A DNA stretch of 64,000 bases from Roseospira visakhapatnamensis. GTDB lineage: Bacteria > Pseudomonadota > Alphaproteobacteria > Rhodospirillales > Rhodospirillaceae. Under the pieces are notes generated by a model. It did no database searches. It worked only from the letters and a program-made list of their open reading frames with translations, and had not been told where the DNA came from. The first letter of the stretch is position 1. Every line of letters begins with the position of its first letter. Position numbers and translations under genes: made by a program. This document shows, piece after piece, positions 44,584 through 52,406 of this stretch. The stretch is from the NCBI RefSeq assembly GCF_014197915.1, contig NZ_JACIGK010000020.1:1-64000 (forward strand), written 5' to 3'.

Positions 44584-45483
44584 TCACTCCGCCGCCAGCG
44601 ACCGGCGGGGCAGCGATCCCACCGCCTCCATCAGCACCGCCATGGATCGGCCCAGGCGCGCCAGGCCGTCGGTGGGCCGGCGGGTGCCCTCGTCCATGTA
44701 AAGCGCCCGGTTGACCTCGATCTGCAGGGCATGGATCCCGGCGTCGGGCCGGCCGTGATGGCGGGTGGTGTGCCCCCCGGCGTAGGGCCGGTTGCGGCGC
44801 ACCCGCAACCCCATGTCCCCCAGCACCGCCTCCACGGTGTCCGTGACCAGTGGGTCGCAGGCGGTGCCGTGGCGGTCGCCGAGGATCACGTCCGGGCGGG
44901 TCCAGGCCCGTTCCTCCTCCAGCGCGGAGGACGGCATGGAGTGACAGTCCAGCAGCACGCAGTGTCCGAATCGAACCCGCGTCTGGCTCACCAGCCGGGC
45001 GAGCGTCTCGTGATAGGGATAGTAGTGGCGCGCCAGCCGGCGTTCCGCTTCGGCCAGGGGCAGCCGGCGCGCATAGATGGGCGCGCCGTCGCCGGCCAGG
45101 CGCGGCAGCGTGCCCAAGCCCGCGCGCACCCGGGGCGAGGTGGTGTTGGCGCAGGCCGGCAACGGGTCGGAGAACATGGCCGGGTCCAGCTCCCACGGTT
45201 CCCGGTTCACGTCCAGGAACACGCGCGGGAACAGCGCGGCCAGCAGCGGCGCGCCCAGCTCCGGCGCGGCCGCCATCATGGCCTCCACATGGGTGTCCTC
45301 GCTGGCCCGCAGCTTCGCCAGCGGCGGGCGCGCCACCGCCAGGAAGGCCGCCGGATAGGCGGTGCCGGAATGCGGCGAGGCCACGACCAGGGGCAGGGTC
45401 TGCGGCGTCGGCGTCCGCAGCCGCACCGCCGCCCTTGTCAGCAGCGGGTCGGACGGCTCTGAATCGGAGGCAGGATCGGTCAT
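44584..45483 (-). CDS. N-formylglutamate amidohydrolase family protein
   Basis: A 299-residue hydrolase of the N-formylglutamate amidohydrolase (HutG2/HutF-linked) family, zinc-dependent. Seen: VASPHSGTAYP, SEDTHVEAM, LDVNREPWELDP, LLDCHSMPS and the segment YAGGHTTRHHGRPDAGIHALQIEVNRALYMDE with the conserved His/Glu cluster. The classical role is the last step of one histidine-degradation route; no hut genes are nearby, so another N-formyl or N-acyl amino acid is possible. It converges on tRNA-Gly. Confidence 0.88.
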   Translation of the reverse strand: MTDPASDSEPSDPLLTRAAVRLRTPTPQTLPLVVASPHSGTAYPAAFLAVARPPLAKLRASEDTHVEAMMAAAPELGAPLLAALFPRVFLDVNREPWELDPAMFSDPLPACANTTSPRVRAGLGTLPRLAGDGAPIYARRLPLAEAERRLARHYYPYHETLARLVSQTRVRFGHCVLLDCHSMPSSALEEERAWTRPDVILGDRHGTACDPLVTDTVEAVLGDMGLRVRRNRPYAGGHTTRHHGRPDAGIHALQIEVNRALYMDEGTRRPTDGLARLGRSMAVLMEAVGSLPRRSLAAE

Positions 45484-45654
45484 CGGCGCCCATCCGGTCG
45501 ACGAGACCCGTATCTTAGTCCTGCTGGTCCGGGCTTGGGAACGCCTCCGGCAGGGTGGATCTCGTCGTCCCCCGGTTTGGTCTCGCTTGGGAGACTCCGT
45601 GCGTGGCTGGCGTGGGGGACGGATCGTGGGTCCGGCGCCGGACCCAGGGGCGGG

Positions 45655-46125
45655 TCACTCCCCCAAGCGGTCTTCCATGATTCCGCCGATGGCCTCCAGC
45701 AGGACCGTGAGGGTCGCGATCTGGCTCAGCGAGAAGCTGTTCAGGTGATCGACCAGACGGGCGAAGTCCCGCCCATGGGCCGACTCATGGGCCCGAAAGG
45801 CCGTCCATCCCAGCGGAGTCAGACCGAGTTCCCATTCCTTGTTGCTGTGCGGCGCGCGAACCTTGGTCAGGAACCCCTTGGCCACCAGCTTGGTCACCAT
45901 CTGCGAGGCGGCGCTCTTGGTGATGCCGAAGGTGGTCGCCACGTCGGTGACGCTCAGCCCCGGGCGTTCGCCGACGGCCTCGATGGTGTGCGCTTCCTTG
46001 GTGGTGATCTCCAGGTCGTCATGGACCCGGATGGGCAGGTCCTCGACGCGCGCCACCCGGTGGGCAACCCGCATGAGCTGCCGCACCGTCGTCTTGACCA
46101 GATCGTCCTTGCTGTCGCCGTGCAT
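45655..46125 (-). CDS. MarR-family transcriptional regulator
   Basis: A 156-residue winged-helix regulator: LSVTDVATTFGITKSAASQMVTKLVAKGFLTKVR is the recognition helix and wing start, and long flanking helices form the dimer interface. MarR proteins usually repress nearby genes and release DNA on binding phenolic or other small ligands. It lies 113 bp downstream of, and on the same strand as, a methyltransferase gene, and both may be controlled from the AT-rich region at 47.3-47.6 kb. Confidence 0.88.
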   Translation of the reverse strand: MHGDSKDDLVKTTVRQLMRVAHRVARVEDLPIRVHDDLEITTKEAHTIEAVGERPGLSVTDVATTFGITKSAASQMVTKLVAKGFLTKVRAPHSNKEWELGLTPLGWTAFRAHESAHGRDFARLVDHLNSFSLSQIATLTVLLEAIGGIMEDRLGE

Positions 46126-46238
46126 GTCTCAGACAGTATGGCGCTTTAACCATGGGATCAAGAGGCCGCCCCCATCGACGTCGACGGGCGACGAGCGGTG
46201 ATCGTCGGCGGCGGCCCCTGGATCCGGGTCCCAAGACA

Positions 46239-47264
46239 TCACCCCGCCTTGCGGGCGGCGAAGATCAGGTTGACCCCGTTCGGTCCCCCCGCCCGGGAGG
46301 TGAAGTCGCCGAAGCCTTCGTCGGCCAGGGTGCGGCGCATCCCGTCCATCGCCTCCGCCGTCAGGAAGTGGGTCTGGACGCCCACCATGCGCGTGATCAA
46401 TTCCCGGACGCTCTTTAAGATCGGCGACCCCTGGCCATCGGGATCCAGGGTCTGGGACACCAGCCATCCCCCGGGCGCGACGCCGGCGGCGATGGTCCTG
46501 ACGGTCGTCGGCAGGGACTCCGAGAACATATGCAGGACATGAGAGACGACGATCAGGTCGTAGGCCGCGACGGGTAGGGTGTCCTGGCGAAGGTCGAATC
46601 CCCGCGCCGACAGACGGTCGCCATGACCGGACTCCCGGCACACCGTCTGGATCGCCGGCACCGCCGGCGGCACGTCCAGAATCTCCGCCGTCAACTGGGG
46701 ATTCTCGTCCAGCAGGGCCATTGTGTACCGGCCATGGTTGCCGCCGATGTCGCTCATCCGGCGCATGGCCGGGAAGCCGGGCAAGCCGGCGATGAACGCG
46801 ACCATGTCCTGCAAGGATCCCTGCATGCTGTACTGGGCCAACGTGTTCAACGCGTCGACACTGACCCAATGCTGTCCGGGCGCGCCCTGTTTGGCGCGCG
46901 GCTTGCCCCGCAGGATGTCCGACAGGTCGTTCGCGATGGCGGCGTGTCGCTGTTGTTGGGACAGCAGAAAGGATCCCTGCCAGAAGGGCGACCCGGAGAC
47001 CAGGAACTCCGACGCGAGCGGCGTGTTCGCGTAGGTGTCGCCCCGTTTCACCACGAGCCCCTTGAGTCGCAGCACATCCAGCATGGCTTCCGTCACGCCC
47101 GTGTTGCCCCCCAGACTCGCCGATATCTGCTCCAGGCTCCGGGGATCATCCAATAGGTCGTAGAGGTTCAGACGCACGGAGTCCTCGACGACCTTGGCCG
47201 CGATCCCGTCGGTCAGCAACTCTTCCACGGGGTCGAACTGGCAGGTGGGTTTCGGGAGGGGCAT
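46239..47264 (-). CDS. SAM-dependent O-methyltransferase (dimerisation plus Methyltransf_2 domains)
   Basis: A 341-residue methyltransferase of the plant-COMT/acetylserotonin/hydroxyneurosporene type. An N-terminal winged-helix dimerisation domain (about 15-105) is followed by a catalytic domain with SAM motif MSDIGGNHGRYTMALLDENP, AYDLIVVSHVLHMFSE, and GVAPGGWLVSQ. Substrates in the family are usually phenols, quinones or carotenoids; the substrate here is unknown. AGGA precedes ATG 47264, preferred over 47282. It lies between a MarR gene and a markedly AT-rich upstream region, and its codons are somewhat less GC-rich than those of its neighbours, suggesting acquisition. Confidence 0.85.
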   Translation of the reverse strand: MPLPKPTCQFDPVEELLTDGIAAKVVEDSVRLNLYDLLDDPRSLEQISASLGGNTGVTEAMLDVLRLKGLVVKRGDTYANTPLASEFLVSGSPFWQGSFLLSQQQRHAAIANDLSDILRGKPRAKQGAPGQHWVSVDALNTLAQYSMQGSLQDMVAFIAGLPGFPAMRRMSDIGGNHGRYTMALLDENPQLTAEILDVPPAVPAIQTVCRESGHGDRLSARGFDLRQDTLPVAAYDLIVVSHVLHMFSESLPTTVRTIAAGVAPGGWLVSQTLDPDGQGSPILKSVRELITRMVGVQTHFLTAEAMDGMRRTLADEGFGDFTSRAGGPNGVNLIFAARKAG

Positions 47265-47895
47265 CTCTTCAGTCCTTCGCATGAGAGAGACGGCGCGTGA
47301 GGGCGGCCGAGGGCGCCACCATGGCCATCGCTTATTTATTAAGTTACCTTACTATGTGGACGAGCCGGTGCTGTTGGACACCGCGCCCCCAGGTCGTCGA
47401 TGCAGGATATTTTGGAACAAGATTGTCGCTCAAGGCCGGATCCCCGGACTCCGTCGCTGGAGATCCATATGGTAAATAAGCTTAATCAAAAAATCAAGAG
47501 GCGGACGAGACTCGTTACTTAAACGGGAAATATGCTATACAAACAATTAATTTGTGTTTCGAAGGAGAGTCCTCACACCGTCAAGGTGCTCCGGATGAGG
47601 CGTGCCGCTTTTGAAGTGTCGTCCCCCGGACGGCGCGAAGCCCCTGAAAGATCGCCATCTCCTGGAAACTCTCGGACGGTCAGCCTGCGCCCGGACCGGT
47701 GTCCGCCGCCGCCCCGCGCGGGCGCCGCCCGGCCCCCGGGGCCGAACTCCCGCCGACTTCCGCGCTTGCCCTGACACAAAGGTTGGGTGTTAATGAGGCG
47801 TATGGGGCGCCTCCGTCACCCGGGTCGGCGGAATCGGCGCCAGAGGTCCGGCGGCGCACCGCAGCACGGTGTGCTGGTCAAGGGAAACCGACCGC
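47265..47895. promoter_or_regulatory. Low-GC intergenic region with operator-like palindromes and a promoter candidate
   Basis: Unlike its surroundings, 47330-47560 is AT-rich. CTTATTTATTAAG (47331-47343) has CTTA/TAAG arms, AATAAGCTTAAT occurs near 47475, and AACAATTAATTTGTG (47542-47556) is an imperfect inverted repeat of the size MarR proteins bind. TTACTT (47515-47520), 17 bp, then TACAAA (47538-47543) is a plus-strand promoter candidate toward motA. The rest (47560-47895) is a GC-rich leader without a convincing gene. Confidence 0.45.
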
Positions 47896-48780
47896 ATGTC
47901 CTTCGCCACCATCCTGGGCGTCATCTTCGGATTTGGCCTGTTCGTCGGCGCCATCGTCCTGAGCACCGACAACGTTTTCATCTTTCTCAACCTGCCCAGT
48001 TTCATCATGGTCCTGGGGGGAACGCTGGCGGCGGCCTTTATTTCCTTCGAGCCCCGCTACGTTGTCCACGCCCTGCGCGTGATGAGTTCCATTTTGTTCA
48101 CGCACGAGGTCACGCGGGCGATCCTCACGCACGAGGTCGGCCGGGTGATCCGCTGGGGCTATGTGATTCAGAAAAGCGGCCTGCCGGGCCTGGAGACGGA
48201 CGCCGGCCGCGCCACCAAGACGGATCGCTTTCTCGGCTATGGCATCGAACTGGTGATCACCGGCTATACCGGCCAGGAGGTTCGGGACATCCTGGCCAAC
48301 ACCGTGGAAACCACGTTCATGCGCAACACCGTCTACTCGGACATCCTGCGCAACATGGGCTCCACCGCCCCGGCCTTCGGCATGATCGGCACCCTGGTCG
48401 GCCTGATCATCATGCTCGACAACATGGGCAAGGACCCGGCGTCCCTGGGGCCGGGCATGGCCGTGGCGCTGGTCACGACCCTTTATGGCGTGCTGTCGGC
48501 CCGGCTGATCTTCCTGCCGGCCGCCAACAAGGTGCAGCAGCGCGAGGAAATCGTGCGCTTCCGCAATTACTTGCTGGCGGAGGGCCTGGCCCTGCTCGCC
48601 GAGCGCAAGAGCCCGCGCTACATCCAGGACAAGATGAACAGCTACCTGGACCCCGGGCTCCACTTCAGCATCGACAGCATGATGCGCGCGCGGGGCGGGC
48701 GCGCCCCATCCTTCAGCCCCGGGACTGGCACCGCCACCGGCCCCGCCAGCAGTCCGTCCGGCGGGTCCTCCGGAAGCTGA
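47896..48780 (+). CDS. motA: MotA/PomA-type flagellar stator protein
   Basis: A 294-residue four-TM stator subunit (MotA/TolQ/ExbB superfamily). Two N-terminal membrane segments (about 5-50), a cytoplasmic loop with the charged helix and LVITGYTGQEVRDILANTVETTFMRNTVYSDILRNMGSTAPAFGMIGTLVGLIIML, and the last membrane pair with the APAFGMIGT proline region. The C-terminal tail is glycine/serine-rich. It forms the ion channel of the flagellar motor with MotB. ATG 47896 begins directly at the first TM segment. MotB follows after 40 bp; no other flagellar genes are present. Confidence 0.88.
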   Translation: MSFATILGVIFGFGLFVGAIVLSTDNVFIFLNLPSFIMVLGGTLAAAFISFEPRYVVHALRVMSSILFTHEVTRAILTHEVGRVIRWGYVIQKSGLPGLETDAGRATKTDRFLGYGIELVITGYTGQEVRDILANTVETTFMRNTVYSDILRNMGSTAPAFGMIGTLVGLIIMLDNMGKDPASLGPGMAVALVTTLYGVLSARLIFLPAANKVQQREEIVRFRNYLLAEGLALLAERKSPRYIQDKMNSYLDPGLHFSIDSMMRARGGRAPSFSPGTGTATGPASSPSGGSSGS

Positions 48781-48820
48781 GGGCAAGCCCGTCCGCGACC
48801 TGGGAAAAGGCACCGGAGCG

Positions 48821-49498
48821 ATGTTCGAGAACCAGGGACAGCATTGGTCCAAGAAAGCCTCTCGAAAAGAGGCCGAGGATGACTGGATCACCACCTTCGC
48901 CGACATGGCGACGTTGCTGTTGGCGTTCTTCATCCTGCTGGCGGCCATTTCGAAGATCGATCCCGTGCTGTTCGAGCAGGTCAAGGCCGGCATGGCCAAG
49001 GGCATAGGCCAGCGGGACATCGAGCGCCCCATCGAGGCCCTGCGCAACGACATCACCGCCGCCATCGACCTGATGAAGGTGGACGACGTGATCGGCCTGG
49101 GCGTGGACCAACAGGGACTGGTGATCGACTTCGCGAGCACCGCGTTCTACAAGCCCGGGTCGGCCGACCTGCGCGAGGAAGCGCTCCCGGTGCTGGAGCG
49201 CATGGCCGTGACCTTGGGGTCGATGAAGTACCGCAACTTCCAGATCGAGGTGCAGGGCCACACCGACGACACGCCGGTCAGCACGCGCGTCTATCCCTCG
49301 AACTGGGAGCTGTCGGCGACCCGGGCGACGCGGGTGGTCCGTTTCCTGGAGGACGTGGGTCTGGACAGCCAGCGCCTGCGCGCCGTCGGCCTCGCGGACA
49401 CCGCGCCGAAGGTGCCCAACCGCGATCCGGACGGCAACCCGCTCCCCAACAACCAGGAGATCAACCGCCGGGTCTCGGTGCGGGTCATGCCACGCTGA
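48821..49498 (+). CDS. motB: MotB-type stator protein with OmpA domain
   Basis: A 225-residue stator partner. The N-terminal plug/TM segment WITTFADMATLLLAFFILLAAI carries the channel Asp in TFADM. A short linker precedes the OmpA-like peptidoglycan-binding domain (FYKPGSADLREEALPVLERMA, QIEVQGHTDDTPVST, NWELSATRATRVVRFL). It is shorter than E. coli MotB (308) because of a brief linker. It pairs with the upstream motA. Its 3' end overlaps the convergent acetyltransferase gene by 14 nt. Confidence 0.88.
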   Translation: MFENQGQHWSKKASRKEAEDDWITTFADMATLLLAFFILLAAISKIDPVLFEQVKAGMAKGIGQRDIERPIEALRNDITAAIDLMKVDDVIGLGVDQQGLVIDFASTAFYKPGSADLREEALPVLERMAVTLGSMKYRNFQIEVQGHTDDTPVSTRVYPSNWELSATRATRVVRFLEDVGLDSQRLRAVGLADTAPKVPNRDPDGNPLPNNQEINRRVSVRVMPR

Positions 49499-50180
49499 CT
49501 CCCTCGGGCGCCAGGGTCTCCAGGGCGGCCACGTCGCCCCGGACCACGGTCGGCAGGGCGCGGATCAGCGTCTCGGGCGGCCAGGTCCACCAGGCCAGGG
49601 CGCGAAGCCGGGCGATCTCGTCGTCCGAGAACCGTTGGCGCACCACCCGCGCCGGATTGCCGGCGACCACCGCGTAGGGCGGCACGTCCCGGCTGACCAC
49701 CGCGCGCGCGGCGACGATGGCCCCGTCCCCCACCGTGACGCCGGGCATCAGCAGACACTCGTGGCCCAGCCAGACATCGTTGCCGATGACGGTATCGCCA
49801 CGCTTGGGAAAGGGCATGTCCCGCATCGGCACGGCCGCCGCCCAGGCCCCGCCAAAGACCGGGAACGGGAATGTGCTGGGTCCGGCCATGGCGTGGTTGG
49901 CGTCGGCCATCATGATGGTGGTGCCGTGGGCGATGGCGCAGAACCGGCCGATGCGCAGGCGCGCTTGTCCGTAGCCGAAGTGGTAGCACACGTTGCGCTC
50001 AAAGAAGGCCAGCGGATCCTGGAAGTCACTGTAGTAACTGTAGGCGCCCACATCGACGGTATCCGCCCCCGCCATCGGCGGCCGTTGCGCCAGCAGCGGC
50101 TTCAAAAGCACCATCCCCGTGAACCCCGCCAGGGGATACAGAACGTCGGGGTCGGGGATGGCGGCATCACTGGGCGGCAT
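49485..50180 (-). CDS. CatB/Vat-type hexapeptide O-acetyltransferase
   Basis: A 231-residue left-handed beta-helix acetyltransferase of the xenobiotic (streptogramin/chloramphenicol B-type) group. Seen: DVGAYSYYSDFQDPLAFF, FCAIAHGTTIMMADANHAM with the catalytic His, the GDTVIGNDVWLGHECLLMPGVTVGDGAIVAARAVVSRDVPPYAVVAGNPA hexapeptide coils, and FSDDEIARLRALAWW. It could acetylate antibiotics or a cell-surface sugar; the family alone does not decide. It lies 22 bp after the MBL hydrolase on the same strand. Confidence 0.88.
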   Translation of the reverse strand: MPPSDAAIPDPDVLYPLAGFTGMVLLKPLLAQRPPMAGADTVDVGAYSYYSDFQDPLAFFERNVCYHFGYGQARLRIGRFCAIAHGTTIMMADANHAMAGPSTFPFPVFGGAWAAAVPMRDMPFPKRGDTVIGNDVWLGHECLLMPGVTVGDGAIVAARAVVSRDVPPYAVVAGNPARVVRQRFSDDEIARLRALAWWTWPPETLIRALPTVVRGDVAALETLAPEGVSVA

Positions 50181-50202
50181 CGGTCACTCCATCGTTTCAG
50201 GA

Positions 50203-51030
50203 TCACGGGCGCAGCGTCACGCCCATGCCGTCCCGCGCCACCAGGGCCTCGGGGCAGGCCCGCCGGATCTCGTCCTCCAGGCAGCCCATGAAGGCGTCAT
50301 CGTGGTCCGGGTCGTGATGGAAGACCACCAGCCGGCGGGCCCGGGCCGCGCGGCACAGGCGCATCCCCTCGCACCAAGTGGAGTGGCCCCACCCCAGCTT
50401 GGCCGGGAACTCCTCGTCCGTGTAGGTGCTGTCGTAGATCACCAGATCGGCCTCGGCAATCAGGGACAGGACATTCTCGTCCGGCGCGCCGGGCACATGT
50501 TCGGTATCCGTGACGTAACAGATCGACAGGCCCGCGTAATCCAGACGGTAGCCGGTGGCGCCATTGGGGTGGTTCAGCGGCGTGGTGGTGACCCGCACCG
50601 CCGGGTCGAGCGCGAACCCGTCCCGAGGCTTGAAGTCGCGAAAGGCCATGCGGGCGTTCATGGCCTCCAGCGGCACGGGAAACATGGGATCGGACATGTG
50701 GGTGGAGAACAGGGCGCGAATACCGCCGTTGTCGGCCACATGGCCGGCCATGACCGTCAGCGAGAAATCGGGCCGATAGGCCGGCGCGAAGAAGGGAAAG
50801 CCGATGATGTGGTCCCAGTGGGTATGCGTCATCAGCAGGGTCGCGGCGGACACGCCGCGGTCAAGGAACGAACGTCCGAGAAGGCGAAGCCCCGTGCCGG
50901 CATCGAAGACGACATGGCGTCCGTCCAGATGGACTTCCACGCAACTCGTGTTGCCGCCGTAGATCACGTGGTCGGGCGACGGACAGGGAATACTACCGCG
51001 CACACCCCAGAACTTCACCCAGCAACTCAT
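50203..51030 (-). CDS. Metallo-beta-lactamase-fold hydrolase
   Basis: A 275-residue MBL-fold protein with the zinc motif THTHWDHIIG, a later VTDTEH metal ligand, and IYDSTYTDEEF. The start WGVRGSIPCPSP and overall layout resemble MBL-fold phosphodiesterase/cyclic-nucleotide hydrolase-like proteins. The substrate is unknown. AAAGAGG lies 7 nt before the ATG, and six copies of an 8-bp repeat sit 14-61 nt upstream of the start codon. It probably shares a transcript with the acetyltransferase downstream. Confidence 0.85.
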   Translation of the reverse strand: MSCWVKFWGVRGSIPCPSPDHVIYGGNTSCVEVHLDGRHVVFDAGTGLRLLGRSFLDRGVSAATLLMTHTHWDHIIGFPFFAPAYRPDFSLTVMAGHVADNGGIRALFSTHMSDPMFPVPLEAMNARMAFRDFKPRDGFALDPAVRVTTTPLNHPNGATGYRLDYAGLSICYVTDTEHVPGAPDENVLSLIAEADLVIYDSTYTDEEFPAKLGWGHSTWCEGMRLCRAARARRLVVFHHDPDHDDAFMGCLEDEIRRACPEALVARDGMGVTLRP

Positions 51031-51043
51031 CGGCGCCTCTTTA

Positions 51044-51091
51044 TGCGTCTATGCGTCTATACGTCTATGCGTCTATGCGTCTATGCGTCTA
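51044..51091. repeat. Octanucleotide tandem repeat (6 copies) upstream of MBL hydrolase
   Basis: TGCGTCTA repeats six times head to tail; the third copy reads TACGTCTA. The array begins 13 nt upstream of the MBL gene's ATG (on its 5' side, minus strand), directly upstream of the RBS. Copy-number change would shift promoter-RBS spacing by 8 nt per unit, a layout known from phase-variable genes. Confidence 0.95.
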
Positions 51092-51205
51092 TGCCCTTGT
51101 CCCTCTGCGTTGCCCGTTCCCTCCGCCGACCGGGGACCGCGCCCCCGACGGGACCGGCTGCCGTCTGTTTGCATGCCAGCAACCACCATACGTCATCGAA
51201 CGGTC

Positions 51206-52000
51206 CTATGCCACGGCCCCCGGCGCGCCTGTCGCCACCGTCCCCTGTCTGGGGTCGACGCGATCGCCCAGCCGGACCCCCAAGGCCTCGTCGGCCCGCC
51301 CCTGGTTCACGGCGACTTCCGCCAGACCATTGGCGTTCTCGTACCAGAACGGGTGACCGACCGGCACGTCCGAGAACGTGCGGGCCCGGCGCAGGGGCCG
51401 GCCGTGAACCATCAACTCGGCGGTCGCCGCCAGGGTGGACGCCCGCATGCCCGTCATGGCGTTGCCGTACCGATCGATATAGACGACGCGGGCCAGATCC
51501 TCCGGCCAGTCGGCGCGGTCCACGCACCCCGGGTCCAGCGCCTCCCGCGCGTCCGGCCGATCGCCCCGGGCCAGGCGCGCCGCCGCCGGCGCGAACACGT
51601 CGCGCCCATGGAAACTGGCGCTGAGACGACCGGGCGGCGGAAACACCGGATAGGCGCGCAGGCGGGCGGCCCGCCGCGCCACCAGGGCGAACAGGCCGTT
51701 GTCCGGTCCCACGAACCAGCGCCCGTCGGCCTCGACCATCAGGCCGGCGCGGTCGGAGCCCACGCCCGGATCCACCACCCCCAGAACGATGGTGTCCGGC
51801 GGCAGTGGCGCCACATGGGCCGCCAGAAGGTAGGCCGACGCCCGGGCATCGAACGCCGGCGCATCGGCGAACAGGTCGACCACCGGCGCGCCCGGCGCCC
51901 CCTGGTGCAGCACCGCCTTCATCTGGCCGGTGTACGGACCGTCGAGCCCAAAGTCCGTGAAGATGGCGATCAGCCTCACCCCGTCCTCCCTCGTCTCCAT
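51206..52000 (-). CDS. SAM hydroxide adenosyltransferase (DUF62, SAM hydrolase)
   Basis: A 264-residue protein of the S-adenosyl-L-methionine hydroxide adenosyltransferase/fluorinase superfamily. Seen: IFTDFGLDGPYTGQMKAVL, VLGVVDPGVGSDRAGL, FVGPDNGLF, FHGRDVFAPAAARLA and IDRYGNAMTGM. Bacterial members mostly hydrolyse SAM to adenosine and methionine; true halogenases need specific halide-site residues and a longer loop, which I do not see. ATG 52000 is chosen because the upstream 30 in-frame residues are low-complexity. It precedes the MBL and acetyltransferase genes on the same strand. Confidence 0.87.
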   Translation of the reverse strand: METREDGVRLIAIFTDFGLDGPYTGQMKAVLHQGAPGAPVVDLFADAPAFDARASAYLLAAHVAPLPPDTIVLGVVDPGVGSDRAGLMVEADGRWFVGPDNGLFALVARRAARLRAYPVFPPPGRLSASFHGRDVFAPAAARLARGDRPDAREALDPGCVDRADWPEDLARVVYIDRYGNAMTGMRASTLAATAELMVHGRPLRRARTFSDVPVGHPFWYENANGLAEVAVNQGRADEALGVRLGDRVDPRQGTVATGAPGAVA

Positions 52001-52254
52001 GGCCTGCCTCGGTCTCCATCCGTGTCCCGGCCCATGCCCCGGCCCGCCCCCGAGTGTCCCGACTCCGACGCTCGGCCCACGATACCGCAAACGCCCCGGG
52101 ACACCGGTGTTTGATCAGACCGCCGGTCCCGCCGGGCCTCGCGGGGGTCGGCGACGGACGGCCTTTGGGGCATGGGCGGGCGCGATGGACGGCGCCGCGC
52201 ATCCCCCCCCTCCCGAGTCCTGGTCATTTCGTGGTCGCGACAACGCCCTGCCCA

Positions 52255-52284
52255 TTGTTCACCGTTCCGGTTCGACGCTATGCT
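52255..52284 (+). promoter_or_regulatory. Candidate promoter before the TRAP dctP gene
   Basis: TTGTTC (52255-52260), 18 bp, TATGCT (52279-52284), located 120 bp before dctP. The rest of the 406-bp divergent gap (52001-52406) holds no gene that I can see. Confidence 0.4.
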
Positions 52285-52406
52285 GCGCACACTCGGGGTG
52301 TGTCCGCTGGCGCGCCTCCCCGGCAACATGCGGCTGTCCGTGTCACGCGGGATCGTGCCCAGGAAAGGCCGCCCGCCGCCAAAAAATACGAGGGAGAAAT
52401 CGGTCC

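Noticed and set aside
51044-51091. Possible CRISPR array
   Set aside because: The units are 8 bp with no spacers and no cas genes are present; it is a simple tandem repeat.
51206-52000. Fluorinase or chlorinase activity
   Set aside because: The superfamily signature is present, but I see no halide-site-specific loop; SAM hydrolase is the more common function.
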